Assembly (NCBI RefSeq): GCF_024679245.1
Contig: NC_090176.1
Coordinates: 19,351,793-19,415,792, forward strand
DNA length: 64,000 nucleotides
Direction of reading: 5' to 3'
From: Pseudorasbora parva
Taxonomy: Eukaryota > Chordata > Actinopteri > Cypriniformes > Gobionidae
Part shown: positions 34,913-45,498 of the stretch, piece by piece
Numbering within the stretch: the first letter of the stretch is position 1
How the letters are laid out: every line of letters begins with the position of its first letter
Notes under the pieces: model-generated
The model's database searches: none
What the model was told of the DNA's origin: nothing
What the model saw: only the letters and a program-made list of their open reading frames with translations
Made by a program: the position numbers and the translations under genes

Positions 34913-35340
34913 GTTTCTCTCCTCAACCCCCACAACCCCCCACTCACAATTTACATTTCAATAAGGGACACTTGAAAAACCAGTTTGTGAACCACAGGCC
35001 AATAGAGCTCAATATACCAATGTGGCAGAACCCTTCTCAAATAAACTAGAGAAGATGCTGGGATTTGCCCTGCCAAATTAAACTAAATTACATTTTTTAC
35101 AATCGCTAGGCCACGTTTCTCAATACTTTGGTCATTTTCAAAATCCTTCACACAGTTCTCTAAACCAACTTTCTGCTTCACATCAGTTATTTCACATTCA
35201 AAATCCACAAAAACCAACAAAACACTTCATTCATGTCTCAAATCAAGTGCCATTGATCCACAGTTTAGCTTGCACAGACTGAAGTTGTGATCACTGTGTG
35301 AAGAGTTGAAAAAGTTGAAAAAGTGTGTTTATTATTGAGA
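34913..35340 (+). repeat. Left inner arm of the large inverted element
   Basis: Starts ctctcctcaacccccacaac and includes acttgaaaaaccagtttgtg, atgctgggatttgccctgcc, tgtctcaaatcaagtgccat and tgatcactgtgtgaag. The reverse complement is at 41275-41660 with only scattered changes, both arms beginning immediately after the satellite. No open frame of note. Confidence 0.92.
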
Positions 35341-35884
35341 AATGTTTTGTAAAAGAACATTTTATATCACAGCTTAACTGTGGATCGACATTGCTTTAGC
35401 AAAAAATGCATTCAATGGCAACATCTTTCAATTTACCTGAAATCTTTTCTCACTTTGACACAAACACAATCAAATCTTTGTTCTACAGGCTAATTCGCAC
35501 ATCCTTACATGCTGTTTTCAAAAGTGTTAAACTTATGGACAAAACAATAACATAATACAAAACTGAATGAGACAGCAATTTACAACATGTATACATTAAT
35601 ACTGTAATGCAATTTATACTGCTAAAAAAATCAAACACTATCAAAGCAACTTTGATGAAACTGAACACCAACACAAGTGTTAGTCCATTACCATCCATTC
35701 AAAACAGGAAACTTAGGAATAATGTTGTACTGTAATGTAAGTATGCAGTGAATTATAAGCAGTAGAGAGTGTCATTCTAGTTTTGTAAAGACATTTTAAT
35801 TGTATAATGTTCCTGATGTTAGTGTTGATGTAAACCTGCGCTGCTAGTGCTCTGGAAGAATGAGTTGATTTGTAAAAGTAAAAT
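35341..35884. other. Unique AT-rich interior, nothing recognised
   Basis: Contains cttaactgtggatcgacattg, a weak echo of the tccacagtttagc text in the arm, in inverse orientation. No coding potential. Confidence 0.35.
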
Positions 35885-36125
35885 TAACTGCTGTGAAGCT
35901 GAAAGTTGGTTAGCAAATTTATAAACTCCTCACTCAGTTCTCCTAAATATTGGGAAATACGTCCTAGCGATTGTAATTTCATTTCATCATGTAATTTCAA
36001 TTTATTTTTGGCAGTGTATTTGGTCTCGGACACAGGTAACAGTAGTGAGCTTCTTTGTATCACCTGTGAGAGTCTTCATGCATTGAAATGTAAATTACTG
36101 GTGGGGGGTTGAGCAGCAACACACA
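35885..36125 (-). repeat. Older, diverged copy of the inner arm (right-arm orientation)
   Basis: Shares in order with 41390-41660: gaagc.gaaagttggtt, attg.gaaat..g.cctagcgattgtaa, ttggcag, and attgaaatgtaaa..tggtggggggttg. Much more diverged than the two main arms, and followed by a short CA tract but no satellite unit. Confidence 0.7.
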
Positions 36126-36309
36126 CACTATTCTCTATTCCAATTTCAAGAGCACATCTAAACCACTAGCCCAAACACATTACAAGTGAAAGCACAAATA
36201 AATACAAAAGATATGATACACATGAAATAAACAGTGCTTTTCAGGACGGTCTGTCAGTAGTTGTAATATAACAGTGTATTGTCCTCACTGTAAAAAAAAA
36301 AAAATAATA

Positions 36310-36350
<41 letters not shown>

Positions 36351-36788
36351 TAAGTTAATAATTTTAAAGTTACTTTTTCTCAAAGTTTATGTTCACTTAA
36401 CTGAACCTACTATGACATAAGCAACTATGTTTACTGGGATACTTCCTATTTTTTTAAAAATAATTTTGTATTAATTTTAGCATTTTAGTTTAGCATTCGT
36501 GGACTGTCAGAGATACAGCTTTTGGGGCGTGTGCTTTAGGTGTTCACCCATATAGCACGTGAATAATGAAGAGCCTTCTGAAGCAAAGTGGCACGTTTGT
36601 GTAAGAACAATGTCCATATTTTAAACTTTATAGACTAAACAAACTATTTTTATTGAAAGAAATTGTGTTTTAGTGTTATTATGAAAAGAGTAACCCCTGA
36701 CGCTAAGTTTTGTTTAGCTCTATCTTCTCTCTTCTGCGTTTGTCAGTGCACATACGTCAAGGATTCATGGGTGAAGAAGGGTTACTCT
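36126..36788. other. Unique interior, low complexity at 36290-36345
   Basis: A/T runs and (TA)n at 36290-36348, otherwise no recognised feature. Confidence 0.4.
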
Positions 36789-37460
36789 TTAAAGTACAAC
36801 TCCGGTGAGAAATGACCCTCGGGGTAATTAACAGACGGTGGTTACCGAGTAGATCGTTCTCTGGGATGCGTTTTCATGGAAATCAAGTGTAAAGAGTTTT
36901 ATCTCTAAAAACAGATTTGAGTGACGAACGCTGTGCTAAGTGATGAACTGTGACTTGGAATTTCATATGGGCCGTTGTTTCCGGAAGAAAGCACTGAACG
37001 CAGTAGAGAAAAAAAAAGAAAAAAAAGTCCATGTAATTAGATTTCACAAACTTAATTCCTATCGATCAGCTCACTTAGCACAACGTTCGTGGCTCGAGTC
37101 GTCGAGACTGTTTTCCAAGATGGCTGCAGTCTGTAAACGTGTAATGTACTGTCTTTAGAAAGTATCTTCTTATTAAACCGTTGTACTCTAACAAGTTCTC
37201 AATGCTGCGGTTTGCATGTAGGGATCCTCATTATGCTGCCTTGTTAGTGTGAGGCTATTTTGAGCCTTGTTAGTGGTATTAACTAGCGATTTAATTTCAC
37301 TTATTCCATGCCCCATAGACAAACATTATAAGCTAATCTGTGTTTAGAGATAAAACTCTTTAAATTCGATTTTCATGACACCGCATCCCAGAGAACGATC
37401 TACTCGATAACCATCTGTTAATTACCCCTAGGGTCATTTCTCACCGGAGTTGTCCTTTAA
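36789..37460. mobile_element. TTAA-target foldback element with ~130-bp terminal inverted repeats
   Basis: TTAA at 36789-36792 and 37457-37460. From the left, aagtacaactccggtgagaaatgaccct..ggggtaattaacag, then gagtagatcgttctctgggatgcg and aaagagttttatctctaaa. The inverted right end repeats all blocks in order with few changes. The interior has ccaagatggctgcagtctg, the only CpG-containing promoter-like stretch here. No transposase; mobilised in trans. Confidence 0.9.
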
Positions 37461-37744
37461 GCGCAATGTGATTCGTGTGGCACTGAAAACAGAAAGCTAG
37501 TATTTTAGTCTATGGATCAGTTACTGTGTGGATCAGTTATATGATGGTTAGATGCACTTTTATGGACCGACAAGGCAGTGGCATTTTAAAGCTGGGAAGA
37601 GCCAGGACTTTTTTAATATAAATTTAAATAACTCAGATTTTATTCATTTGAAAAAAGAATGTCATATACACTTGGGATGACTTGAGGGTGAGTAAATCAT
37701 GGGCTAATTTTCATTTGTAGGTGAACTAACTGCTGTAAACTGGG

Positions 37745-37822
37745 CCCACAAACACAGATCCACACAACCCCCCCACACAATTTACATTTTAATAATAATA
37801 AATAAGGGAAGACTTGAAAACC
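37745..37822 (+). repeat. Older, diverged copy of the inner arm (left-arm orientation), split by a hAT
   Basis: ccacacaacccccccacacaatttacatttt..aataagggaagacttgaaaa parallels 34925-34982. It resumes after the hAT at 39077-39110 as aaacccagtttgtgaaccaaaggcc, parallel to 34980-35003. The extra aataataata in the middle is a small expansion. Confidence 0.78.
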
Positions 37823-39076
37823 TAGGGCCCTATAATTTCCGCGATCACGGAATCGCGGACGGAATCGCGGAATTGGCATATTAACGCGGAATCTGCATAT
37901 TAACGCGGAATCTGGTGTTAACGCAGATTTCCCCGGAATTTTACATATTTGTAATGAAATTCTGTGTCGTGTGGGTGGAGAACGTATGTCTGAGGAAAGT
38001 GCAGACCGGGGGAAGCAAATCTTCGCGACACAACCCCTCCCGTCATTTCAGCTCGCCCTTCAAAACAATGAAAGTATGGCGAAGTTGGTCTCCACGGCTC
38101 TGCTTTCGGCAGCGAAAAAGTTAAGAAACTCGACGCTAACGGCGGTTTCACACTGCACGCGCAGGCGGCGCAGAAGCTTTGCGAATGGAGAGCGGGAGCC
38201 GCGCTCGTGTATTGCACAGACAGACAAATATTGTCCATTCTGTCAGATTTTCCGGTGTTCTGCTCGACCCCTGTCATCTCGTGCTTTGATTTATAATGTG
38301 CACATTAGGCAGCAATGCATATCTGCTGCAAATGCGACCGTTTTCCCCTCTGTTAGTCTGTTCCAAACATGCATTTAACATGCTCTATATGGGTAGTTTA
38401 CATGATAAGTAACCTTAAAGTTAAAATTAAGCATCTAGTTTTAATCATTTAAAGGGGCCTTTGAAGTTGGGGAAAAAAACTTCAGGCAGTGTTGTGTTTT
38501 CGTGTATTTTTATTTTTCACAGCTCTGGATATCATTATGGTGATTGTTAAACACACAGAACAATTCACTACATGATTTCATGGTGCAATGTTTTTTTTTA
38601 TGTTAATTTTCAAATTTAAATGTTTTACTTAATAGTACTTAAGAGTACTGTAAAATATGATTCTTATGATTTTTTTTTTTTAGTTCTTTTTAAAAAAAAT
38701 TACTTGAAAGAAAAAGCTAATGGAGCACTTTCATTTTAACTTATATAAACTATTATAATTTATTTTACCGGAAAGTTTAAAGCTAATAACCATTAATATT
38801 TGAAGTATTTGAAGTGCAGTGTTATGTCAAATATCATATTTGTCCTAAAAAGTAAATGTGATGTTTGTTACCTCGATAAATTTAAGGTCATTCCTATTTT
38901 TTGTTTTATGTTGTATTATATTAACATTAAAAGCAAACTCTTTTTTCACCAAAATTACAGTAAAGGGTAAAAAAACTGAATTACCAAACATTTTAACGGA
39001 AAAAAAGGAATCTGCAAAAATTAAAACGGAAAAAACGGAATTTGGGAAAAAATAAAACGGATTTTATAGGGCCCTA
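37823..39076. mobile_element. hAT-like element (TAGGGCCCTATAA termini), 1.25 kb
   Basis: Starts tagggccctataatttccgc and ends ggattttatagggcccta; inverted ends share TAGGGCCCTATAA plus ccg words. Subtermini carry tandem aacgcggaatctg and aaaacggaa units. Comparison with the arm copy at 34975 shows the empty site was ..ttgaaaaacccagtttg, so a duplicated aaaacc lies on each side; the precise 8-bp repeat is blurred by mutation. The CG-rich interior (37960-38230) has overlapping frames on both strands with no domain. Confidence 0.82.
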
Positions 39077-39110
39077 AAAACCCAGTTTGTGAACCAAAGG
39101 CCAACCTAGA

Positions 39111-39345
39111 GGAAAGGAAAATCAAACCTGAGATCTCCTTCTCAACTCACATTTTTCTCCTAGACAGAAATGAGATCAAGTGAACATCAAATTGAGACAT
39201 AAGGCTAAGTCTCCTGCTTCTCACATGTTTATCCTCAGACAAAAAATGACATTCTCTCATGTTTATCTCCACTAAAGTTTCATAAGAGATCTCAACAACA
39301 TCACATACTATGCTCTGATTTGTCTCCTTGGCTAGAGAGACTGTA
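39111..39345. repeat. Degenerate ~95-bp tandem repeat, first part
   Basis: tctccactaaagtttcataagagatctcaacaacatcacata..tgctc is one unit; further units occur across the hAT insertion at 41060-41250. Upstream to 39111 similar but poorer units can be glimpsed (cctgagatctccttctcaac). Origin unknown. Confidence 0.6.
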
Positions 39346-41058
39346 TTGCTCATCAGTGATGCCAGTAACGCGTTACATAGTAACGCGTTACTCTAATCTG
39401 ACTACTTTTTTCCAGTAACGAGTAATCTAACGCGTTACTATTTCCAAACCAGTAATCAGATTAAAGTTACTTATCCAAGTCACTGTGAGTTACTATTTTA
39501 GTAATTTTCCATAGTTAAAAACGACAGCTTATCAAAGTTCTCAGCCCGGGGGCTGGAGTGTTTTTTATTTATTTATTTTACTTTTTACATTGTTGCAGCC
39601 ATTAAAATAGTTCAGTTTTGTTTTTAATGTCAAAGTAGTTATTTTTCGTTTCGTTTTTTTATTATCCTAATTTAGAAAATGTTCAGAGCAATTTTTTGTT
39701 TGTTAAATTAAAGTTTATATAGGCAAGACAATTCAAGAGTTGGATTGAGAGACTAGGCTATTAAACATGCGGTTAACTCACTGGGACATAAAAAAATTAA
39801 AACTTTAATTTAACAAACAAAATTTGCTCTAAACATTTTTCTAAATGAACTTAAAAAATAAACGAAACGAAATATAACTACTTTGACATTAAAAAACAAA
39901 GTAGGCTAGTTATTATACCACCACAAAGGCATTTTTGACGAGCTGAGGCAGGCTGATAGATTAGCCTACTGCTCGCAACGGCGCTCAAAAAAACCGAAAC
40001 GGGCTACACAATCTAAACAAACAAAAAAAAGTACATGCAGGTTGTCTTATAGCCTACCTTACACTTCAGCAAAATTAATATAAATCCGATCTTCAATTCC
40101 CGCGGTATAGCCTATGCTCATTTAACGGAGTTCACATCAAAGCAAAAGATTCTAGCATTTTATTCAGCAGCTCATTTCAAATTCAAAGATCGCAATATGA
40201 GAGAGAGCGACCTAAGTACTGGTAAGATCATTAGTCTCATTATTTTATATTGAAGATGATTGTGTTTTGTCTGACTTATTTTAAAGTTTCATTTACGGCC
40301 ATATGCGTTGGCTTGCTTTACTCATTTGCAGCGATGTTGCAGTAGCACCATCATATCTATCTGACTACACCATAACACGCTCTCACACATTTATTTTTTA
40401 ATTATTTGCCAGGAGTAAAATTTACACATGTGGTTTAAACAACCAGATATATTTACATTTGTCCGGTTTCGTCTGAAATGCTTTCATACACCGTCTTAAT
40501 TGGTTTGTTTGAGTGATCGGAATTAAATACGTCTCGAAAGACTCTCGGAAGGCATTTAGGCCTACTCCTGGTCATTTCGCAATCAGATAGATACCTGTTT
40601 AGAGAAAATGAATGAAGGAACCAGTTGTAAAAAGGCCATAACTCTAGCAGCTGCACTGAAGAAACGGACTCTGCGCAAGCCATATCTTGACAGTGGCGCA
40701 AGCTATCATGGTCTCATGTTGTTTCCACCAGCACATCTCATTGTTCATTTTAATTATTAAAATAAATATAAAAAGAAGGAGAAGCCTAAAAAAGGGGGCG
40801 TAAAAAAGTCGGGGCCGTCAGTCTCGGGCATAAATGCAATAAAGTGTGTTGCCAAAAACGGTTGTCATTTCTATTTTGAGACGGCAGGGGTGTTGTCGGC
40901 AACTGCTGAATGTAACTAATAAAGTAACTTGTAATCTAACTTAGTTACTTTTAAAATCAAGTAATCTGTAAAGTAACTAAGTTACTTTTTAAAGGAGTAA
41001 TCAGTAATCAGTAATCAGATTACTTTTTCAAAGTAACTGTGGCAACACTGTTGCTCAT
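39346..41058 (-). mobile_element. hAT-type non-autonomous transposon, copy 2 (inverted), perfect 8-bp TSD
   Basis: The element is 39354-41050 (1,697 bp), flanked by ttgctcat at 39346-39353 and 41051-41058. It starts cagtgatgccagtaacgcg and ends gtggcaacactg, the reverse complement of the copy at 1487-3182, with near-identical sequence throughout. The internal palindrome is complete here (arms about 39600-39712 and 39795-39905). It sits inside the degenerate tandem repeat. An 82-codon minus-strand frame at 40453-40701 has no recognised domain and is not conserved as an open frame in the other copy. Confidence 0.94.
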
Positions 41059-41274
41059 ATGTGTCTCCTCTAAAGTTTCAGAAGGGATCTCAACAGTATC
41101 GCATGCTGTGCTCAGACTTTTTTCTTCAGCTAGATACTCTGGAACTCTCACTTTTGTCACCTCTAAAAAGTTTCATAAAAGATCTCAATAACATCACACA
41201 CTGTGCTCAGAATATTCTCCTTAGTCAAAGTCTCTGGCACTCTCAAATTTGTCAAACAAATGTTGGTCACTTTT
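41059..41274. repeat. Degenerate ~95-bp tandem repeat, remainder
   Basis: Two further units: ctcctctaaagtttcagaagggatctcaacagtatcgcatgctgtgctcag.. and cacctctaaaaagtttcataaaagatctcaataacatcacacactgtgctcag... Period about 95 bp. Together with 39270-39345 they show the array existed before the hAT arrived. Confidence 0.75.
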
Positions 41275-41660
41275 TCAAAACTCTTCACAGAGTGATCACA
41301 ACTTCAGTCTGTGCAAGCTAAACTGTGGATCAATGGCACTTGATTTGAGACATGAATTAAGTGTTTTGTTAGTTTTTGTGGATTTTGAATGTGAAATAAC
41401 TGATGTGAAGCAGAAAGTTGGTTTGGAGAACAAGTTTTGAAAATGACCAAAGTATTGAGAAATGTGGCCTAGCGATTGTAAAAACTGTAATTTAGTTTAA
41501 TTTGGCAGGGCAAATCCCAGCATCTTCTCTAGTTTATTTGAGAAGGGTTCTGCCACATTGGTATATTGAGCTCTATTGGCCTGTGGTTCACAAACTGGTT
41601 TTTCAAGTCTTCCCTTATTGAAATGTAAAATGTGAGTGGGGGGTTGTGGGGGTTGAGGAG
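41275..41660 (-). repeat. Right inner arm of the large inverted element
   Basis: Reverse complement of 34913-35340: gagtgatcacaacttcagtc, tgatttgagacatgaat, gcagggcaaatcccagcatc, cacaaactggtttttcaag, ggggttgtgggggttgagg. It leads straight into the right satellite array at the same base as the left arm does. Confidence 0.92.
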
Positions 41661-43098
41661 AGAAACACACAGGCGTCGTGATTTACTATCTAACAGGGGA
41701 CCTGAGTCAGTGTGTGTGTGTAACGTAGTCACTATTCAATAATGACCTGCATTTAATACATTAGAGAGCTATTTCTGCTTGATTTAACCCTTTAAACTCA
41801 GTTATTGCTGTAAAAACTCTAAATCTTTGCAGTGTGTTTATGATGATAAGAAATGTCACAGCAAACACACAGGCGTCGTGATTTACTATCTAACAGGGGA
41901 CCTGAGTGAGTGTGTGTGTAACGTAATCACTATTCAATAATGACCTGCAATTAATACATTAGAGAGCTATTTCTGCTTGATTTAACCCTTTAAACTCAGT
42001 TATTGCTGTAAAAACTCTAAATCTTTACAGTGTGTTTGTGATGATAAGAAATGTCACAGCAAACACACAGGCGTCGTGATTTACTATCTAACAGGGGACC
42101 TGAGTGAGTGTGTGTGTAACATAATCACTATTCAATAATGACCTGCAATTAATACATTAGAGAGCTATTTCTGCTTGATTTAACCCTTTAAACTCAGGTA
42201 TTGCTGTAAAAACTCTAAATCTTTGCAGTGTGTTTGTGATGATAAGAAATGTCACAGCAAACACACAGGCGTCGTGATTTACTATCTAACAGGGGACCTG
42301 AGTCAGTGTGTGTGTGTATTGTAATCACTATTCAATAATGACCTGCAATTAATACATTAGAGAGCTATTTCTGCTTGATTTAACCCTTTAAGCTCAGGTA
42401 TTGCTGTAAAAACTCTAAATCTTTGCAGTGTGTTTGTGATGATAAGAAATGTCACAGCAAACACACAGGCGTCGTGATTTACTATCTAACAGGGGACCTG
42501 AGTCAGTGTGTGTGTAACATATTCACTATTCAATAATGACCTGCAATTAATACATTAGAGAGCTATTTCTGCTTGATTTAACCCTTTAAACTCAGGTATT
42601 GCAGTAAAAACTCTAAATCTTTGCAGTGTGTTTATGATGATAAGAAATGTCACAGCAAACACACAGGCGTCGTGATTTACTATCTAACAGGGGACCTGAG
42701 TCAGTGTGTGTGTAACATATTCACTATTCAATAATGACCGGCAATTAATACATTAGAGAGCTATTTCTGCTTGATTTAACCCTTTAAACTCAGGTATTGC
42801 TGTAAAAACTCTAAATCTTTGCAGTGTGTTTATGATGATAAGAAATGTCACAGCAAACACACAGGCGCCGTGATTTACTATCTAACAGGGGACCTGAGTG
42901 AGTGTGTGTGTAACGTAATCACTATTCAATAATGACCTGCAATTAATACATTAGAGAGCTATTTCTGCTTGATTTAACCCTTTAAACTCAGGTATTGCTG
43001 TAAAAACTCTAAATCTTTACAGTGTGTTTGTGATGATAAGAAATGTCACAGCAAACACACAGGCGTCGTGATTTACTATCTAACAGGGGACCTGAGTC
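41661..43098 (+). repeat. Right satellite array: 7 full units of ~198 bp, inverted
   Basis: caggggacctga starts at 41694, 41894, 42092, 42290, 42490, 42688, 42886 and 43084, spacing 198-200. Sequence is the reverse complement of the left array at very high similarity. It ends after a partial unit at cctgagtcattttgtt. Confidence 0.97.
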
Positions 43099-43719
43099 AT
43101 TTTGTTAAACATAAATAAATCAAAAGTGGTTAGTTTAAAAAGCTCATAAATGTATAAGGTGGTAAGATGGGCCTTTTTTATGGGCCAAAAGTCACACATT
43201 ATTTTTACAAATACTTGGCTAAAATAAAATGTTTTTAATAATGTCTATGTTAACACTTGTTTAAAAGAACTTTAGATGCAAAGTTTGTCCAATTTACCGT
43301 ACCTTTTTTTTTATATAAATAAAATAATGCATTATTTTTCAATAATTATAGGCCACTGTCATTAAAATGTTATATATATATATACACAGAAAAAAAATGT
43401 TTACAAAAGCATTGAATGAGATCCCTTAATAATTTAATAAAGTTTTACGGTCTCTCCACGGCCATGATGGATGGTATTTACTATATTTATTTGTAGAAAC
43501 TGAGGACACACACATTTTGATGGCAGATGTATTTCTAATTACATCCTGGTTGTTTAGATTTTTTAATCGTTTTTTCTTGGATCCTGTAGTATTTAATTTT
43601 AATGTAATGCAAAGTTTGAAACTAGTCAGGGTATTTAGTAAAGAGATATAATCTATATGATGTTTGTTCCTTTAGTAAGCAGCCTGTTAAACAGCAGCTC
43701 TAGAGTCAGAGGACAGCAG
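43099..43719. other. Unique AT-rich spacer right of the array
   Basis: No mirrored counterpart on the left. Small (TA)n at 43371-43384. No gene seen. Confidence 0.4.
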
Positions 43720-44104
43720 GCCATTCAAACAATGGAGGAGTGTGTGTGTGTGTGAACGACGTGTGTTTAAGGGCTATTCCAGTTCCTGCTCCAGCCTACA
43801 GGGGAGCTGCTGAGCATGGCCTTAAACACTCACACACTCTTAGGTCCCCTCTTGGTCAAAATTTTTAAAAATTCACCAGAGTGTTGTTTCTTGATTTTAA
43901 CATTATTTAAACACACACACCTGTAGGTCCTTACTTGGTCAAACATTTAAAAAATCACCAGAGCATTTCTTTAGTTTTTTACTTCATTTTCACATGATTT
44001 AATGCATGACCAACAGGGGACTTGAAAAATGTCCCCTCTTGGCTCAGAGGTCCCCTGTTGGTGAGTGTGTAACGACGCCAAGGTCCCCTGTTAGATAGGT
44101 AGAC

Positions 44105-44108
<4 letters not shown>
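43720..44108 (-). repeat. Right outer motif block of the large inverted element
   Basis: Motif copies near 43846 (aggtcccctcttgg), 43925 (aggtccttacttgg), 44010 (ccaacaggggactt), 44030 (gtcccctcttggc), 44050 (aggtcccctgttgg) and 44083 (aggtcccctgttagatagg). The final one is followed by tagacaagta at the CA tract. Two blocks at 43850-43970 are direct repeats sharing tcaaa..ttt.aaaaa.tcaccagag. Confidence 0.82.

Positions 44109-44138
<30 letters not shown>
44109..44138. repeat. (CA)n at the right edge of the large inverted element
   Basis: About 15 CA units on the plus strand, same direction as the CA tract at the left edge. Confidence 0.95.
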
Positions 44139-44140
<2 letters not shown>

Positions 44141-44349
44141 AGTCTTTATAGTGTTCTGCACACATGTTAAACTGAGCCAAAAACCCCATTGACAATACTG
44201 CCCCTTTCCCAGGGTCATAAGGGCATCCATCATATTCTACAAATCAAACACATCTGATGAAGACTGAAGGATCTATTCAGTCATCTGAACCCATCATAAC
44301 AGAAACTATCTGGTTCGTGGCACAAGAAACATTTATTGGTGTCATCAAT

Positions 44350-45030
44350 GGGTGCGTTTACATGCACACTAGTAAGCTTATAACTCGAAAAAAATCAGCT
44401 TATTAAAATAATCAGTTTTCCCCGTTTACATGCAAACCAGTAAACTGACAACGCAAGTAAACCAAGTTTACATGACTTTATTAATAAATTGGGTTTTTTC
44501 CTTGTAGTGACGTCAAAAATAACAATGTCCATTTTATTTTCAAATGTTACGTCAGTTGTGATGTCAAATAAAGCGTGCGCCGTGTCAGCGGGAGTTTTAC
44601 AGCTTATATTATCCCTCATGCAGTTCCAGATGCAGTGGTTTGACTGAACCTCTTCTACTTCTGCTGCATGAGATGAGAACACATCTTTACAATTTTCTGT
44701 GTCTTAAACGAGTCTGCGTTTGTGATATATGTCCTTATTTCATGCAAAACGCTAGCTCGCTCTGTCTGGATGCATTTAAATCTCCTCTAAGTTTGCGTTT
44801 TTGTCCCCTATCACACATGCTCACTCCAATAAGCGGATAGAAAGCAGGTTCATGCGTTTACATGCAGCGCAAAATCACGGTAAGAGGCAAAGAAACGACC
44901 TGTCCCGACCAGTTTATGCGTAAGCCGTTTATGACCTTACTCCGATAAAAGAAAACGGGTTAGCGCATGTACATGACCATTCTCCGCTTATTAGGCATAA
45001 TCGGCTTAAGAACGTGAATGTAAATGCACC
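44350..45030. mobile_element. MITE with GGGTGCGTTTACATGC termini
   Basis: Starts gggtgcgtttacatgcacac; the inverted right end is gggtgcatttacattcacg. A (c)aat is present on each side, which would suit a 3-bp duplication (PIF/Harbinger-like) but is too short to be decisive. Many internal gtttacatg words suggest subterminal repeats. No transposase. Confidence 0.72.
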
Positions 45031-45498
45031 CAATGATGAAAACGGTTGTGCTGCTTAATGTTTTTTTTTTTTTTTTGCAAATCATGATACATTTTCTGGA
45101 TTATTTGATGAACAGAAACTTTGGTCCCTAACTACTTTGTAACAGTACAGTACACATATTGTGTTCATGTTGTATTTTAAAACTCTTTTGCTGAAACGGA
45201 GGTTGGATGCAGGCAAGCTAAAGGTCACCTATTGTGCAAAATCCACTTTTACAAGGTTTGGATATAAAAGGTGTTGACAGTGTGTGAACACCACCACCCT
45301 ACAATGATAAAAATCCACCCACTCCTAATTTTTCAATCCCCATTAAACCAAAGCGGTCTCATTAGACAAGCTGTTTTGATTCTCTGAGGAATGTGACGTC
45401 ACAAGAGTTCAACTTCTCCAAGCATCTGCGCCAATGAGGACGCAGTGGATTAGTATTATTTTGTTGGAGGTAAAGAGCCTCAAAATACACCTAAATGC

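Larger units (their letters stand above)
30147..44108. mobile_element. Large inverted satellite-bearing element, unclassified (~14 kb)
   Basis: The two halves mirror each other. Both outer edges carry copies of a CCAASAGGGGACCT motif. Inside lie arrays of a ~198-bp satellite in opposite orientation (31050-34912 and 41661-43098). Inside those, arms of ~400 bp match inverted (34913-35340 and 41275-41660). The left edge reads gtctatattaccaagaggggac; the inverted right edge reads gtctacctatctaacagggg then ac, 16 of 22 positions equal. Both edges abut (CA)n. No transposase was found; the middle is filled by younger transposons. Subterminal arrays of one motif in inverted termini recall large DNA transposons such as Zisupton or CACTA, but no protein supports either. 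It could also be a satellite block duplicated by inversion. Confidence 0.65.

Noticed and set aside
37918..38378. CpG-rich segment with 119- and 135-codon frames, possible promoter or gene
   Set aside because: It lies wholly inside a hAT-like element with TAGGGCCC ends; the frames overlap on both strands and have no domain.
40453..40701. 82-codon frame in hAT copy 2 as a transposase remnant
   Set aside because: It shows neither BED finger nor hATC motifs and is not kept open in the nearly identical copy 1.
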